Shown here one piece after another: positions 17,911-26,605 of a DNA stretch of 38,545 nt. Below the pieces are notes generated by a model. The model did no database searches and was not told the origin of the DNA. It saw nothing but the letters and a program-made list of their open reading frames with translations. The stretch's first letter is position 1. Every line of letters begins with the position of its first letter. The translations under genes and the position numbers were made by a program. Origin of the DNA: Planctomycetota bacterium (lineage in GTDB: Bacteria; Planctomycetota; UBA1135; GCA-002748355); assembly GCA_024278315.1 (NCBI GenBank), contig JAJRTL010000147.1, positions 1 to 38,545 on the forward strand, given 5' to 3'.

Positions 17911-17963
17911 CCATGAAAGGGGGGGGCTGCTTCTTCTGGAAGCAGCCCCCCCTTTTTCATGGA
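17911..17963 (+). terminator. Strong intrinsic terminator of groES-groEL
   Basis: The left arm (17919-17933, eight G then CTGCTTC) pairs perfectly with GAAGCAG then eight C, a 15-bp stem with loop TTCTG, followed at once by TTTTT. The outer bases CCATGAAA and TTTCATGG extend the pairing. Because A and T runs flank both sides it may also act on the convergent gene ending at 18018. Confidence 0.92.
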
Positions 17964-18017
17964 GGGAGAGGGCCAGGAGAATCCCAGCTGGAGTCGAAGC
18001 TCACCTCACCGACGGAA

Positions 18018-19739
18018 TCAACGCTCGACGTCGGCCTCGAACGTGAAACTCGCCTCTCCGCCAGCCGCCTTCTTCACGAGGAAGACAGGTCCGTAGCCCG
18101 GAACCCAGCCGAAGGGGCTGACTTCGAGTCCCTGCATGGAGCCGATCTTGTATCCATCCGTATCCGGCTCGCTGCCCACACGCCGCGCCAGGGATTGGTA
18201 GTAGTCGAGGACGGATCGTACACTGCCGAAGCTCGCAGACTGAACGGCGTCACGATCGACCTCGAAGGCCTCCAGCTGTCCTCTCCCCATGCTCGCTGCC
18301 ACAACGAAGCTTCTGGACGCATCGGAGGTGAACGACAGAGTCAAGGCCTGCTCCTGCACCTCGACCCTCATGCGCACCGAGGTGGGATCGAGTTCGGGGA
18401 GTTCCGCACTCTCGCTGACCTCGCGACCCTCTTTCGCCAGGAGGGCGACCAGAAAGGACTCCACATCCTGGGATCCGATGTAGGGAGGCATCTTCCCCAA
18501 GGCCACCATCTCTTCCAGGCGGGTCGGAAAGGGCTTCGCGCGATGGGAGAGCATCCGAGCCCTGGGAAAGGAGTCGAGGAGTTCCAAGGTAGCAGGCTTC
18601 ACGCGCATGGGTCCCATGGGGCCGTAGCGCAGCGCAACCATGCCATGCGTCGTGTCAAGGTCAGGCGGCAGGTAGACCTCAGATCCAGAATCCCAGGTGT
18701 CGAGCTTCTTCAATCGGCTCCAGTGTTCGCTCCCCACCACAGAGAGCAGATACGGGCGCAGGTGTACAGGCAAATTGATCAACAAGAGGCCCTGCTGGGG
18801 GACAGGATCAGGCAGGGCTGCCACGAGTGCTTTCCGATCTCGGGACTGGATCTCGTCCTGGGCGGGGAAGAGGAATCGTGCCTGGGAAAAAGTCGAGATG
18901 AAAAGCACGAGCAACAAGGCGTAGAGCAGCGTCGACGAGAAAATCCTTCCCAGTCTCCGACGACGAGAAGCCAGGAGGATCCAGATCAACCCCGACGAGA
19001 AGAGAAGGAAGCCTGGCGAATAGAGGAGAATGGCACCGAAATCGACCTGGGTGTCCTCGAATCCCGAGAGTCCCATCGGCGGTGAAACACGTCCACTCTC
19101 CAACCCGAGCGAGCGAGACAGAAAAACGGACGTAGCGAAGAGGCCGAGCCCACGGAGTGCATTCTTCCCTCGGCTGTTCCAGGAGGAGCCGTGGAGGATC
19201 GAGTAGATCAGGAACAGGAAGAGGACATCGATCTGCCAGTCCCCACCACCAACCAAGGATTGCCGGAGCCATCCGAGGACGAAAGGGATCAGGATAGCTC
19301 CTAGCCCTCGGCCCTGCAGAGCCAAGGCCATGAGTCCCAGGAACAGGAGTCGCAGGTGGTGAGGTGCCGCGAGCAGACTGGCCGGATCGCGAACAGCCCA
19401 GGGCCAGGTGCCCAGAAGGAAGAGCACCAGGGAGAGAGGGAGGAGTTCGAGCCTCGAACTTAGAGCCAGCCCCAGGCAGAGGACCCCCAGCCCGGAGAAG
19501 AGGAAGAAAATGCCCCTGAGGATACTGCAATCGAACCCCCAGGAGAGCAGCCCTCTCATGAGTGGATCCAGGATCCAGCCAGAAAAGCCGTAGGACAGGT
19601 CCAGGCTCAGGAGTGGATCAAAGGGACGTTCGCCCACGGGAATCAGGACAGCGAGCCCCAAGACCAGGAAGATCCATGCGCCCAACACCCCCGGCCACCA
19701 GGGCACTGCTCGCCCCCGCTCATCGTCTGCTTCTAGCAT
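18018..19739 (-). CDS. Polytopic membrane protein with large soluble C-terminal part, unknown function
   Basis: The 573-residue protein has about nine hydrophobic segments in residues 15-290, beginning GVLGAWIFLVLGLAVLIP and ending STLLYALLLVLFISTFS. A soluble region of about 280 residues follows, probably periplasmic. The layout (membrane bundle, then extracytoplasmic domain) is like GT-C glycosyltransferases, and the first periplasmic loop has acidic residues (GERPFDPLLSLDLSYG), but no family motif was secure. The soluble part contains YLPPDLDTTHGMVALRYGPM and a C-terminal beta region. The ATG at 19739 has only a weak ribosome site and overlaps a short palindrome. It is convergent with groEL and divergent from the M61 peptidase gene. 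Confidence 0.75.
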   Translation of the reverse strand: MLEADDERGRAVPWWPGVLGAWIFLVLGLAVLIPVGERPFDPLLSLDLSYGFSGWILDPLMRGLLSWGFDCSILRGIFFLFSGLGVLCLGLALSSRLELLPLSLVLFLLGTWPWAVRDPASLLAAPHHLRLLFLGLMALALQGRGLGAILIPFVLGWLRQSLVGGGDWQIDVLFLFLIYSILHGSSWNSRGKNALRGLGLFATSVFLSRSLGLESGRVSPPMGLSGFEDTQVDFGAILLYSPGFLLFSSGLIWILLASRRRRLGRIFSSTLLYALLLVLFISTFSQARFLFPAQDEIQSRDRKALVAALPDPVPQQGLLLINLPVHLRPYLLSVVGSEHWSRLKKLDTWDSGSEVYLPPDLDTTHGMVALRYGPMGPMRVKPATLELLDSFPRARMLSHRAKPFPTRLEEMVALGKMPPYIGSQDVESFLVALLAKEGREVSESAELPELDPTSVRMRVEVQEQALTLSFTSDASRSFVVAASMGRGQLEAFEVDRDAVQSASFGSVRSVLDYYQSLARRVGSEPDTDGYKIGSMQGLEVSPFGWVPGYGPVFLVKKAAGGEASFTFEADVER

Positions 19740-19752
19740 CCACGTATGCTAA
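19735..19752. promoter_or_regulatory. Palindrome covering the start of the membrane protein gene
   Basis: TAGCAT (19735-19740) and ATGCTA (19747-19752) are inverted around a 6-base spacer. The left half contains the start codon of the minus-strand gene. It is a short repeat in a 63-base divergent gap, so an operator role is possible but weakly supported. Confidence 0.3.
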
Positions 19753-19802
19753 GCCGTAAGAAGACCCTCCCCCATCTTTCTTCCTGCACGGAGCCAACGT
19801 CC

Positions 19803-21506
19803 ATGAGATCCAGGTCTGCACTCCCCCTTCTCGCGATCTGCGCCTGCCTCCCAGGCATGCTTCCCACCTCGTGGGCCCAGGAGGCACCAGCCACACCCAA
19901 GAAAGAGGCCAAGCCACAGAGCCCCTCCCTTCGGTATCTGGACAGTGCTCGCTCGGAGCGCAGTCAGAAATGGGATTCGCTCTCGACGGCCAGCCTCAAG
20001 GGAAAGCTGATCTACCGTCTGAAGTTCGAGGAGAGCCAGGAGGATCGCAAGGCAGGATTTGAGATCGAGATCACGGGAAGAGTCTCGAAGGCGGGAGACC
20101 TGGTCTTGTCCATGCCGGCTTGGAGGCCGGGCAGCTATCGGATCGCCAACTATGGAAAGGCTGTAGAGGATCTCCGAGCCAGATGTGGTGGCAAGAGTAT
20201 CCAGCCAGAGAATCTCGATACGAACCTCTGGAAGCTGGCAGGGCTCGGCAAGGGTGATCTGCACGTCAGCTACTGGATCGCTGCCCGGAGCAGCAAACTG
20301 CGCAGCCGTGACAAGGAGGCCCTGGCCTGCTATCGCGTGAGAGGGCCCGCCCTCTGGATGAGTGAGATCAGGCACAAGTCGAGCCCGGTCCAGGTCGAAC
20401 TGGATCTACCCAAGGACTGGGAGGTCACCACAGGTCTGCGACCCGTGGGCAAACGCAAGTCGAAGGGCAAGCGCCGCAAACATCTCTTCAGCGCTCCGAA
20501 CTACGATGTCCTGATCGACTGCCCCATCATGATGGGGATCTATGAGTTTTTCGATTTCCGCCTGTCTGGAAAGCGATTCGAAATCGCGATCTATGGAGCT
20601 GGCAAGGACAAAACCGACCGCCAGGAGTTCGCTGGGAGGATCAAGAAGATCTGCGCCAACTTCGGGCACATGTTTGGCGGCTTCCCCTTCGATCACTACT
20701 CCTTCCTGTTCCTGAGCGGAGGGTTCGGCGGAGGTGGACTCGAGCATCTCAACTCCACCAACATCTCGATGGGGAGTCTCAGAGGCAGCCGGCCAGGCCG
20801 GAAGTCCTGGACGGATTCGGTCATCTCGCATGAGTTCTTACATCTCTGGAATGTCAAACGTCTGCGTCCGGAGGCATTGGGACCCTTCGACTACACGGGA
20901 CCCAATCGGACCACGGCGCTCTGGTTCTCCGAGGGCTTCACGAGCTACTATGGAGAGAAGTGCCTCACGCAGGTCGGGCTCCACAGTCCCAAGGACTACT
21001 GGAAGCACATGTCGCGCAACTACACGAATCTTCGACGCAACCCCAACCGCAAGCGCATGGACATCGCCGAGACCTCCTGGACCGTCTGGGATGGTCCCTA
21101 CATGGGGCGCCCCGGTACCGTGAGCTACTACCTGAAGGGCGAGTGTCTCGGCCTGCTCCTGGATGTCCTGATTCGCGACGCCACGGGAAACAAGAAGTCC
21201 CTGGATGACGTCATGCGCCGTCTCTACAAGGAGTGCATGGACGGGGGAACGGGGTTTCGGGAAGATGACCTCCGGCAGGCTTGCACGGAGATTGCCGGGA
21301 AGTCCATGGATGGCTTCTTCGACGCCTACATCTACGGCACGGAGGACCTTCCGGTCGAGACCGTGCTTCCCAAGGCAGGCATCAAGGTCACGGTCACGGG
21401 CGAGGGACGCCGCACCCAGATGAAACTCAGCGAAGATCCGGATGCCGAGGGGCTGGCTCTCGAGATTCGAGCGAGTCTCCTGGCTCCTGTGAAGACGAAG
21501 CGGTAG
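19803..21506 (+). CDS. M61-family metallopeptidase (glycyl aminopeptidase-like), exported
   Basis: From the ATG at 19803 the product has 567 residues with a signal peptide ending near AWAQ/TSWAQ (about residue 26). The M61 N-terminal beta domain (YRLKFEESQ..., LSMPAWRPGSYRI) is followed by the catalytic gluzincin domain. It has zinc motif HEFLH (His343, Glu344, His347), HLWNVKRLRP directly after it, and the third ligand Glu377 in WFSEGFTSYYGE. M61 enzymes remove N-terminal Gly/Ala and act outside the cytoplasm. The usual C-terminal PDZ domain is missing: the protein stops about 40 residues after the FFDAYIYGTEDLP segment. The gene overlaps the end of the opposing histidine kinase gene by 80 bases. 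Confidence 0.9.
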   Translation: MRSRSALPLLAICACLPGMLPTSWAQEAPATPKKEAKPQSPSLRYLDSARSERSQKWDSLSTASLKGKLIYRLKFEESQEDRKAGFEIEITGRVSKAGDLVLSMPAWRPGSYRIANYGKAVEDLRARCGGKSIQPENLDTNLWKLAGLGKGDLHVSYWIAARSSKLRSRDKEALACYRVRGPALWMSEIRHKSSPVQVELDLPKDWEVTTGLRPVGKRKSKGKRRKHLFSAPNYDVLIDCPIMMGIYEFFDFRLSGKRFEIAIYGAGKDKTDRQEFAGRIKKICANFGHMFGGFPFDHYSFLFLSGGFGGGGLEHLNSTNISMGSLRGSRPGRKSWTDSVISHEFLHLWNVKRLRPEALGPFDYTGPNRTTALWFSEGFTSYYGEKCLTQVGLHSPKDYWKHMSRNYTNLRRNPNRKRMDIAETSWTVWDGPYMGRPGTVSYYLKGECLGLLLDVLIRDATGNKKSLDDVMRRLYKECMDGGTGFREDDLRQACTEIAGKSMDGFFDAYIYGTEDLPVETVLPKAGIKVTVTGEGRRTQMKLSEDPDAEGLALEIRASLLAPVKTKR

Positions 21507-22371
21507 ACGAGATGGGGCGAGCGATCGGCAGTCGAAAGACGAAGCTGGCTCCACCCAGATCCTTGGAGGCGTCGCAGTGGATGGTCCCGCCCATGTTCTC
21601 GACGAGCAGACGGGAGATGGGCAGGCCCAGTCCCGTGCCTTCCTTGACGCCGCCGACGACCTTCACCTGTCGATAGGCATCGAAAACGGTTTCCCGATCC
21701 TCCGACGGAACACCGCGGCCCTGATCTTCGACCTGGAACTCGATCTCCTCACCACGACTCCTCGCCGAGAGCCGGATCCGGCCACCCTCCGGTGAGAATC
21801 GTGCCGCGTTGCCCACGAGATTGGTGAGGATCTGATGGACGCGGTCATGGTCGGCGTGCACCGGCGGCAGGCCCTCGGGGAGATCCAGCTCCATCGAGAT
21901 CCGTTTCTCCTGGAGGACAGGGCGAAAGAGCCTCGTCACCAGGCGGCCCTGCTCCGTCAAGTCCACCAGCCCCAGCTCGTAGGCCATGCAGCCGGCTTCG
22001 ATCTTGCTGATGTCCAGTAGCTCGTTCACGAGGCGGCTCATGCGCTCCGCCTCATCGTGGATGATCTCGAGGAACTCCTGGCGAACCTCCTCCTCCTCGG
22101 GGGGAGCTGAATGCAGGATCTCTGCGAAGGACCGGATCGAGGTCAGGGGAGTCCGCAACTCGTGGGTCATCGAAGAGAAGAACTCATCCTTGAGTTGGGC
22201 CAGTTCATCGGCATTGCTCCAGGCAAGTGCTTGCGCCTCCCTATCCCCCCGGAGTCGCGAACATCTGTGCCACTCTCTGCCCAGAAGGAGACCCAGGGCC
22301 CCCGATGCGATCAGCATCGCAGGCAAGGGCAAAGCACTCAGGAATCCCCCCATGAGAAGCCCGATCCCCAA
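21427..22371 (-). CDS. Membrane histidine kinase
   Basis: The 314-residue protein starts with one hydrophobic hairpin or pair of segments (residues about 2-30), with almost no periplasmic sensor loop. A HisKA dimerisation domain with SSMTHELRTPLTSI (His70) follows, then an ATPase domain with Asn187 (NLVGNAARFS), DQGRGV and GTGLGL boxes. It should autophosphorylate and pass phosphate to a receiver. The start is TTG at 22371, or ATG at 22353. Lack of a sensor domain suggests sensing within the membrane or via a partner. No response regulator is adjacent; the orphan regulator at 14995-15753 is a candidate partner by inference only. The last 26 codons overlap the M61 gene. Confidence 0.92.
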   Translation of the reverse strand: MGIGLLMGGFLSALPLPAMLIASGALGLLLGREWHRCSRLRGDREAQALAWSNADELAQLKDEFFSSMTHELRTPLTSIRSFAEILHSAPPEEEEVRQEFLEIIHDEAERMSRLVNELLDISKIEAGCMAYELGLVDLTEQGRLVTRLFRPVLQEKRISMELDLPEGLPPVHADHDRVHQILTNLVGNAARFSPEGGRIRLSARSRGEEIEFQVEDQGRGVPSEDRETVFDAYRQVKVVGGVKEGTGLGLPISRLLVENMGGTIHCDASKDLGGASFVFRLPIARPISSTASSSQEPGDSLESREPAPRHPDLR

Positions 22372-22498
22372 GCCTGGAATGGTTCCGTCACTGATCCTGA
22401 TGGCACACTCCCCATACGCCGTCCATGCACCTGACCCAACCGCACATCAGCGGTCCCATGGCCGTTCCCTTCATCGGCAGATTCGCGCCTCGACTTGC

Positions 22499-22523
22499 GA
22501 ATCCGGTAAAATCGGATTCCGAT
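22499..22523. promoter_or_regulatory. Overlapping palindromes near the histidine kinase promoter side
   Basis: GAATCCG (22499-22505) and CGGATTC (22513-22519) form a 7-base inverted repeat with a 7-base AT-rich spacer. Overlapping it, ATCGGA-T-TCCGAT (22511-22523) is a 6+1+6 palindrome. Two alternative dimer sites sharing bases are suggestive of an operator, about 130 bases upstream of the kinase start. Confidence 0.35.
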
Positions 22524-22639
22524 AATGAGTGCCATGGGTCATGCGCCAGGATTCCCTGGCTCATCTCTGCGTGTCGGAATCCCTCATTTTTTCTAGTTTC
22601 TTGTCCAGAAGGACATTAGCCTCCCTGCTGATGTATCGA

Positions 22640-22665
22640 TGACAAGGACCTTTGGTTGCTTGTCA
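22640..22665. repeat. 7-base inverted repeat with 12-base spacer
   Basis: TGACAAG (22640-22646) pairs with CTTGTCA (22659-22665). The pair could form a hairpin or a regulator site. It lies mid-way in the 725-base gap. Confidence 0.35.
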
Positions 22666-22741
22666 CATGCGCACTTGGGATCCGCAGGCCGGATCCTGAT
22701 GCTACTTTCCGTTCATCCAGGCACGCAGACTCTGGGACAAG

Positions 22742-22857
22742 CCGGATGGAGGGCCTCCAGGGGACCGGGAAGTAGCGGGCGTTGCCGGCAGGCAGGCGGC
22801 ACGCCCCCCACGGGAGGGTGATCCGGGAAGCATCAGGCAGGGCTTCCCTCCATCCGG
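22742..22857. ncRNA. Candidate structured element (nested and alternative hairpins)
   Basis: CCGGATGGAGGG (22742-22753) pairs perfectly with CCCTCCATCCGG (22846-22857), closing a 116-base segment. Inside, GGGCGT-T-GCCG (22777-22787) pairs with CGGCACGCCC (22797-22806), ten pairs with one bulged T. GGGAAGC (22825-22831) pairs with GCTTCCC (22842-22848), which competes with the closing stem for bases 22846-22848. Mutually exclusive helices are typical of leader RNAs, but the direction of transcription and any ligand are unknown. Confidence 0.4.
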
Positions 22858-23074
22858 ATCGCCCTTCCACCTTTTCTCCTCCTCGATCCGTCCGGATTGC
22901 ACCGCGGGAATCGCGGCCCTCTCCTGCCCCATGGCTTCGACGATGAGGGAGATTGGACGACAGCCCTCTACTGTGCGTTGAACCGCGTCAAGCGACACCG
23001 AGTCTGGACCCGATAGGGACCGCTGGTGCCTCGTATCAGGCAACCAAGCTCGCGTAACCATCCGACCAACCTAG

Positions 23075-23089
23075 CTCTCCGGGGGAGAG
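23075..23089 (+). promoter_or_regulatory. Hairpin that hides the ribosome site of the HEAT-repeat gene
   Basis: CTCTCC (23075-23080) pairs with GGAGAG (23084-23089) around GGG. The right arm is the Shine-Dalgarno sequence GGGGGAGAG, 7 bases before the ATG at 23097. Translation may thus depend on opening this stem. Confidence 0.45.
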
Positions 23090-23096
23090 AATCGTC

Positions 23097-26000
23097 ATGT
23101 CGCACTCGGTCTGGCCCAAGCGCGTCCACTTCGTCCTGCTCTCGGGCTTCCTTGCCGTTGTATTGCCCGGTCAGGATCCCAGCCAGGATCCTTCCGTGCC
23201 TGCACCCTCCGAACCCTGGATCCGTTTCGACGAGCCCACCTCGCCGGCCACGGAACCCGGGGAGAGCCAGCCAGAAGGCGAAGCGACTCCCCCCTCCTCG
23301 CAGCAAACCGCAGCGTCCGACCAAACGCCTGTGGAAACGAAACTGCCGGAGGCAGAATCGAGGATCCTTGCCTCGCTGTCCCCCGCTTCGACCTGGCTCT
23401 GGGTCCACTTCAAGGGATGGAAATCGGTCTTGGCGGCAGATGCCGACCAACAGGCATCGCAGGCCCTTCGAGAACTGTCCCGGCGCGACGGCGCGCTGGT
23501 CGGCCGGATCAAGGACTTCATGGAGGGTCTGGCCGGGTTTGCCAGCTCGCACGGATTCAAGCGCGATGGTTTTCTGGATCTGGTTTCTGGCGAGACGGAG
23601 CTCTCGTTCTTCGATACCGCGAATCAGCCTGACTTCCTGCTCTTCCTTCCCATTGGCGGAGAGCAAGAACGCGCATTGGAGGTCCTGACCGGATTCTGGA
23701 AACCGTGGAAGCCCCAGGCGCAGTCCAAGCAGAGCTCACAGAACAACCAGATCTGGCAGGCTCAGAGCCCCTATCCCTACACCAAGAACATCTATGCGAG
23801 CATCGAGGGCAACCATCTGATCTTCGCTGGTAGCACCGAGGGCATCGATCTGGGGCGGAGCCTTGCGAAGGAGAAAGGCGCCGCGCTGGCCTTCGATGAG
23901 GCCTTTCAGAGCCTCTTCGGGGATGCCCGCACTACGGATGAGAGCGGGTGGTTGCAGGTTTTCGCACGTCCGCGCAAGGCAGCCCGATGGATCTTCGGAG
24001 AGGATCCGAAGAAACGTGTCACGCGCGGCTTCCTGACCTCCCTGCCGGTTGTCGGATTCGAGTCACGCTTCGAAAACGACACCTTCGTCGATCAGAGCTA
24101 CCTAGGAATGGGCGATTCCGACTCAGGTCTCTTCCGACTCCTGGGCGCCGGCAACCTGGCCCAGGACTTCTCCCAGAAGCTCGGGAAGGCCATGCCCGAC
24201 TCGATCCGCGCCCACCTCTCATGGCAGGGTCTCCAGGATGAGATTCGTGACAACCCGGAACTGGCGATCCAGCTCATTCCACTGAGGGCCCTGGAAGAGA
24301 AGCTCGCCAACTCGGGCGACGGAAAAACCCTGGGACAGGTTCTGGATCTCTTCACGGGTGATCTCGCCTGGTTGTCCGGGGACGACGAGAAGAAGGCTCC
24401 GGCCTTCCTCTTGAAGATGAAGGACGCGTTTCGGTGCAAGTCCCTCTTGGAGAGCCTGGGCACCCCGATCAAGTCCAACCGGGAGGCGAACGAAACCGAT
24501 GGCTACACGCTGACACTAGCCGGCCAGGACTGGTTCGCCTACATGGACGAAGATCTGCTCTATCTCTCCGGTGACCAGCAGCGTTGCCTGACGCTCCGGA
24601 CCGTGTTGGCCTCGCAGCCGGGAACCAACACGGAGGACCCTGACCAGTCACCCGGTCTCATCGAGGGAAGGATCAACAGTCTGACCTGGCTTCGCCAAGC
24701 GGATCCCCGTGGCAACCTGGGGCTCCTGGCCCTTGCGGAGTGGTTCGACAACCCAAGCCTCGTCGTGCGCAAACGGGAGAAGTCTCTCGCTGTGGAGACC
24801 CAAGCCATCACGGGCGTCCTTCCCTTCGCCCTGGTCTCCATCGATCAACTCCTCGGCAGGCTGGACCTCAGGCAGGCGGAATGGAACCGAGACTTCGCTC
24901 TCCAACTCAGTGAGGGCATGCATGAGGCGCAGAAGACCTTCATGCTCCTGATCGAGAAGGACGAGGATGAAGATGGCAAGGGCGAAGCTGGCTCCCTGAC
25001 CGAGCTCATTGCGGCTCGCCGCGTTCCAGAATCCCGGCAGTACCGCCCCTGGGGCATGGATGTCTTCGAACGAAGTGGCTACCGCTTCCGCATGCTGCTC
25101 CCCAGCAAGATCGACGACCGTGAGACAAAGTTCTACCTGCTGGCATGGCCTGTACACCTCACATCGAGCCGTCCGACCTGCATCCTCCTGGATACCAATG
25201 GACGAACCTACATCAATGAGCTGACTGCCGAACTCGATCTCGATACTGGGCCCGAAGCCCAGCAGATCTTCTCTGGCGCGGCCTTCGACAGCGCCTTGGC
25301 TGCGGGATGGGAGCTGCATGTCAACCATCCCAAGAGCAAGAAGAAGGATGACAAGGTCACGGAGAAGACCGGCACGAAAACGGTCAAGGATCTCGATGTC
25401 GAAGCTGCCCTCACTCTCTTGGACAAGGCCTGGAAGGCCAAGGACGCCAACCGCGTCCGCAGCTTCCTCGAGTACGAGCAGGCCGAGATCCAAGCCCGAG
25501 CGGCCCACTACCTCGGAAACCTGAAGGACAAGCAGAGCGTGCCGACCCTGGCTGGCCTCCTCAAGGAATCCAAGGATCAAGGCCTGCGCCGTAGCGTGGC
25601 CCGTGCGCTCTCCCTGATCCGTGATCCGAGGTCAACGGCGACCCTGCTGGAAGGGCTCACTGATTCGGATGCTCGCGTCAGGCTCTACGCAGCCACGGCC
25701 TTCATCGCGAATCCCGTCCCGGGCTCCTTGGACGCCCTGCTTGCTCTGATCGACAGCTACACCGATGACCAGGAGGGAGACCGGAGCCAGGCCATGCTGG
25801 CGATCCACGACCTGGATCAACCGGCCTGCCTCAAGGATCTCGTGGCAGTGAAGGCTGGAGGCTCGCGCTTCCAGCAGGCTCTCGTCTACACATTCCAGAA
25901 CCTCTCTCCCAAGCTGGACGAGGCAGACGAAGCCCGGGTCCTGATCGCTGCGCTCTCCAACGAGAACAAGCTCCTGCGCCGATACGTGATCCAGCGCCTG

Positions 26001-26486
26001 GGTGAGGCCAACTACAAGGAAGCCGTCACCGCTCTTCGATCCCGGCTGGGCCAAGAGGACGAGGAACTCCAGCCCATTCTGCAGAGCACACTGACCGTGC
26101 TCTCGCCAAGCGAGGGGACCCAGAAGCTCAAGGAGAACTTCCAGGTCCTCCTCGCCAGAGGCAAGAAGATGGCGCTGGAGGGGAAGGCCCGATTCGAGGC
26201 ACTGCCCGAACCGAATCGCTATGCAATCATGGGCGGTGGCGGCCTGTTCCTCCTGGGAATCCTCTACCTCATGATGCGTCGCAGGCGGCGCAAGAAGGCA
26301 GCCAAGCGTGCCCAAGTCCTCGGGCTCATCGAGCACTCCGACGAGTTCCAGGCCCAGTCCGGAGCCGAGGAGTACGAAGGCTACGACGAATCGTCCTACG
26401 AGGAGGATGAGGGATACGAGGAGGGATACGAGGAAGGCTATGAGGAGGCGGAGGAAAGCTACGAGGAGGAAGAGAGCTACCGCTGA
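23097..26486 (+). CDS. Large exported HEAT-repeat protein with C-terminal membrane anchor and Tyr/Glu tail
   Basis: The 1129-residue protein starts with a signal sequence (VHFVLLSGFLAVVLPGQ) and a Pro/Ser/Glu-rich linker to about residue 85. Residues ~85-740 form a large region of unknown fold, resembling DUF3352-like periplasmic proteins in its repeats of LLFLPIGG, IYASIEGNHLIFAGS and FAYMDEDLLYLSGD. Residues ~760-1030 contain HEAT-like helical repeats (AEIQARAAHYLGNL, GLRRSVARALSLIRD, ARVRLYAATAFI, LLRRYVIQRLGEA). A membrane segment (IMGGGGLFLLGILYLMM, about 1044-1060) is followed at once by RRRRRKKAAKR and a cytosolic tail of about 55 residues dominated by Glu and Tyr (YEEGYEEGYEE). The topology is a large periplasmic body with a short acidic tail inside. 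Function is unknown; the closest guess is a scaffold. Confidence 0.8.
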   Translation: MSHSVWPKRVHFVLLSGFLAVVLPGQDPSQDPSVPAPSEPWIRFDEPTSPATEPGESQPEGEATPPSSQQTAASDQTPVETKLPEAESRILASLSPASTWLWVHFKGWKSVLAADADQQASQALRELSRRDGALVGRIKDFMEGLAGFASSHGFKRDGFLDLVSGETELSFFDTANQPDFLLFLPIGGEQERALEVLTGFWKPWKPQAQSKQSSQNNQIWQAQSPYPYTKNIYASIEGNHLIFAGSTEGIDLGRSLAKEKGAALAFDEAFQSLFGDARTTDESGWLQVFARPRKAARWIFGEDPKKRVTRGFLTSLPVVGFESRFENDTFVDQSYLGMGDSDSGLFRLLGAGNLAQDFSQKLGKAMPDSIRAHLSWQGLQDEIRDNPELAIQLIPLRALEEKLANSGDGKTLGQVLDLFTGDLAWLSGDDEKKAPAFLLKMKDAFRCKSLLESLGTPIKSNREANETDGYTLTLAGQDWFAYMDEDLLYLSGDQQRCLTLRTVLASQPGTNTEDPDQSPGLIEGRINSLTWLRQADPRGNLGLLALAEWFDNPSLVVRKREKSLAVETQAITGVLPFALVSIDQLLGRLDLRQAEWNRDFALQLSEGMHEAQKTFMLLIEKDEDEDGKGEAGSLTELIAARRVPESRQYRPWGMDVFERSGYRFRMLLPSKIDDRETKFYLLAWPVHLTSSRPTCILLDTNGRTYINELTAELDLDTGPEAQQIFSGAAFDSALAAGWELHVNHPKSKKKDDKVTEKTGTKTVKDLDVEAALTLLDKAWKAKDANRVRSFLEYEQAEIQARAAHYLGNLKDKQSVPTLAGLLKESKDQGLRRSVARALSLIRDPRSTATLLEGLTDSDARVRLYAATAFIANPVPGSLDALLALIDSYTDDQEGDRSQAMLAIHDLDQPACLKDLVAVKAGGSRFQQALVYTFQNLSPKLDEADEARVLIAALSNENKLLRRYVIQRLGEANYKEAVTALRSRLGQEDEELQPILQSTLTVLSPSEGTQKLKENFQVLLARGKKMALEGKARFEALPEPNRYAIMGGGGLFLLGILYLMMRRRRRKKAAKRAQVLGLIEHSDEFQAQSGAEEYEGYDESSYEEDEGYEEGYEEGYEEAEESYEEEESYR

Positions 26487-26517
26487 TCTTCCCTGCCTGA
26501 GCTGGTAGCTGCGTAGG

Positions 26518-26553
26518 AGAGCCCCCCGGGAACCTTGGTTCCTGGGGGGCTCT
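26518..26553 (+). terminator. Intrinsic terminator after the HEAT-repeat gene
   Basis: AGAGCCCCCC plus GGGAAC (26518-26533) pairs with GTTCC then T and GGGGGGCTCT (26538-26553), 15 pairs and one G-T wobble with a 4-base loop. It lies 32 bases after the stop at 26486. The following TCTTCGTCTATTCT is pyrimidine-rich. Confidence 0.85.
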
Positions 26554-26605
26554 TCGTCTATTCTGGTTCGCTCCTGTTCGTTGAAGCCACAGCAGCCAGA
26601 CCCTC

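Larger units (their letters stand above)
22372..23096. other. 725-base intergenic region rich in inverted repeats, no gene seen
   Basis: No open frame here resembles a protein. The stretch separates the divergent histidine kinase and HEAT-repeat genes and contains several perfect inverted repeats, listed separately, and a T-run at 22588-22593. Base composition is slightly lower in GC than the neighbouring genes in the first half. It probably holds two promoters plus possible structured 5' leaders. Confidence 0.6.

Noticed and set aside
22821-22850. Resemblance to the SRP RNA GGAA-loop region
   Set aside because: The string CCGGGAAGCATCAGGC is only vaguely similar; the conserved GTCAGG and AGCAGCC parts of SRP RNA are missing.
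22616-22870. Small minus-strand frame of 84 codons in the 725-base gap
   Set aside because: No ribosome site and no recognisable sequence; it is built on the arms of the inverted repeats.
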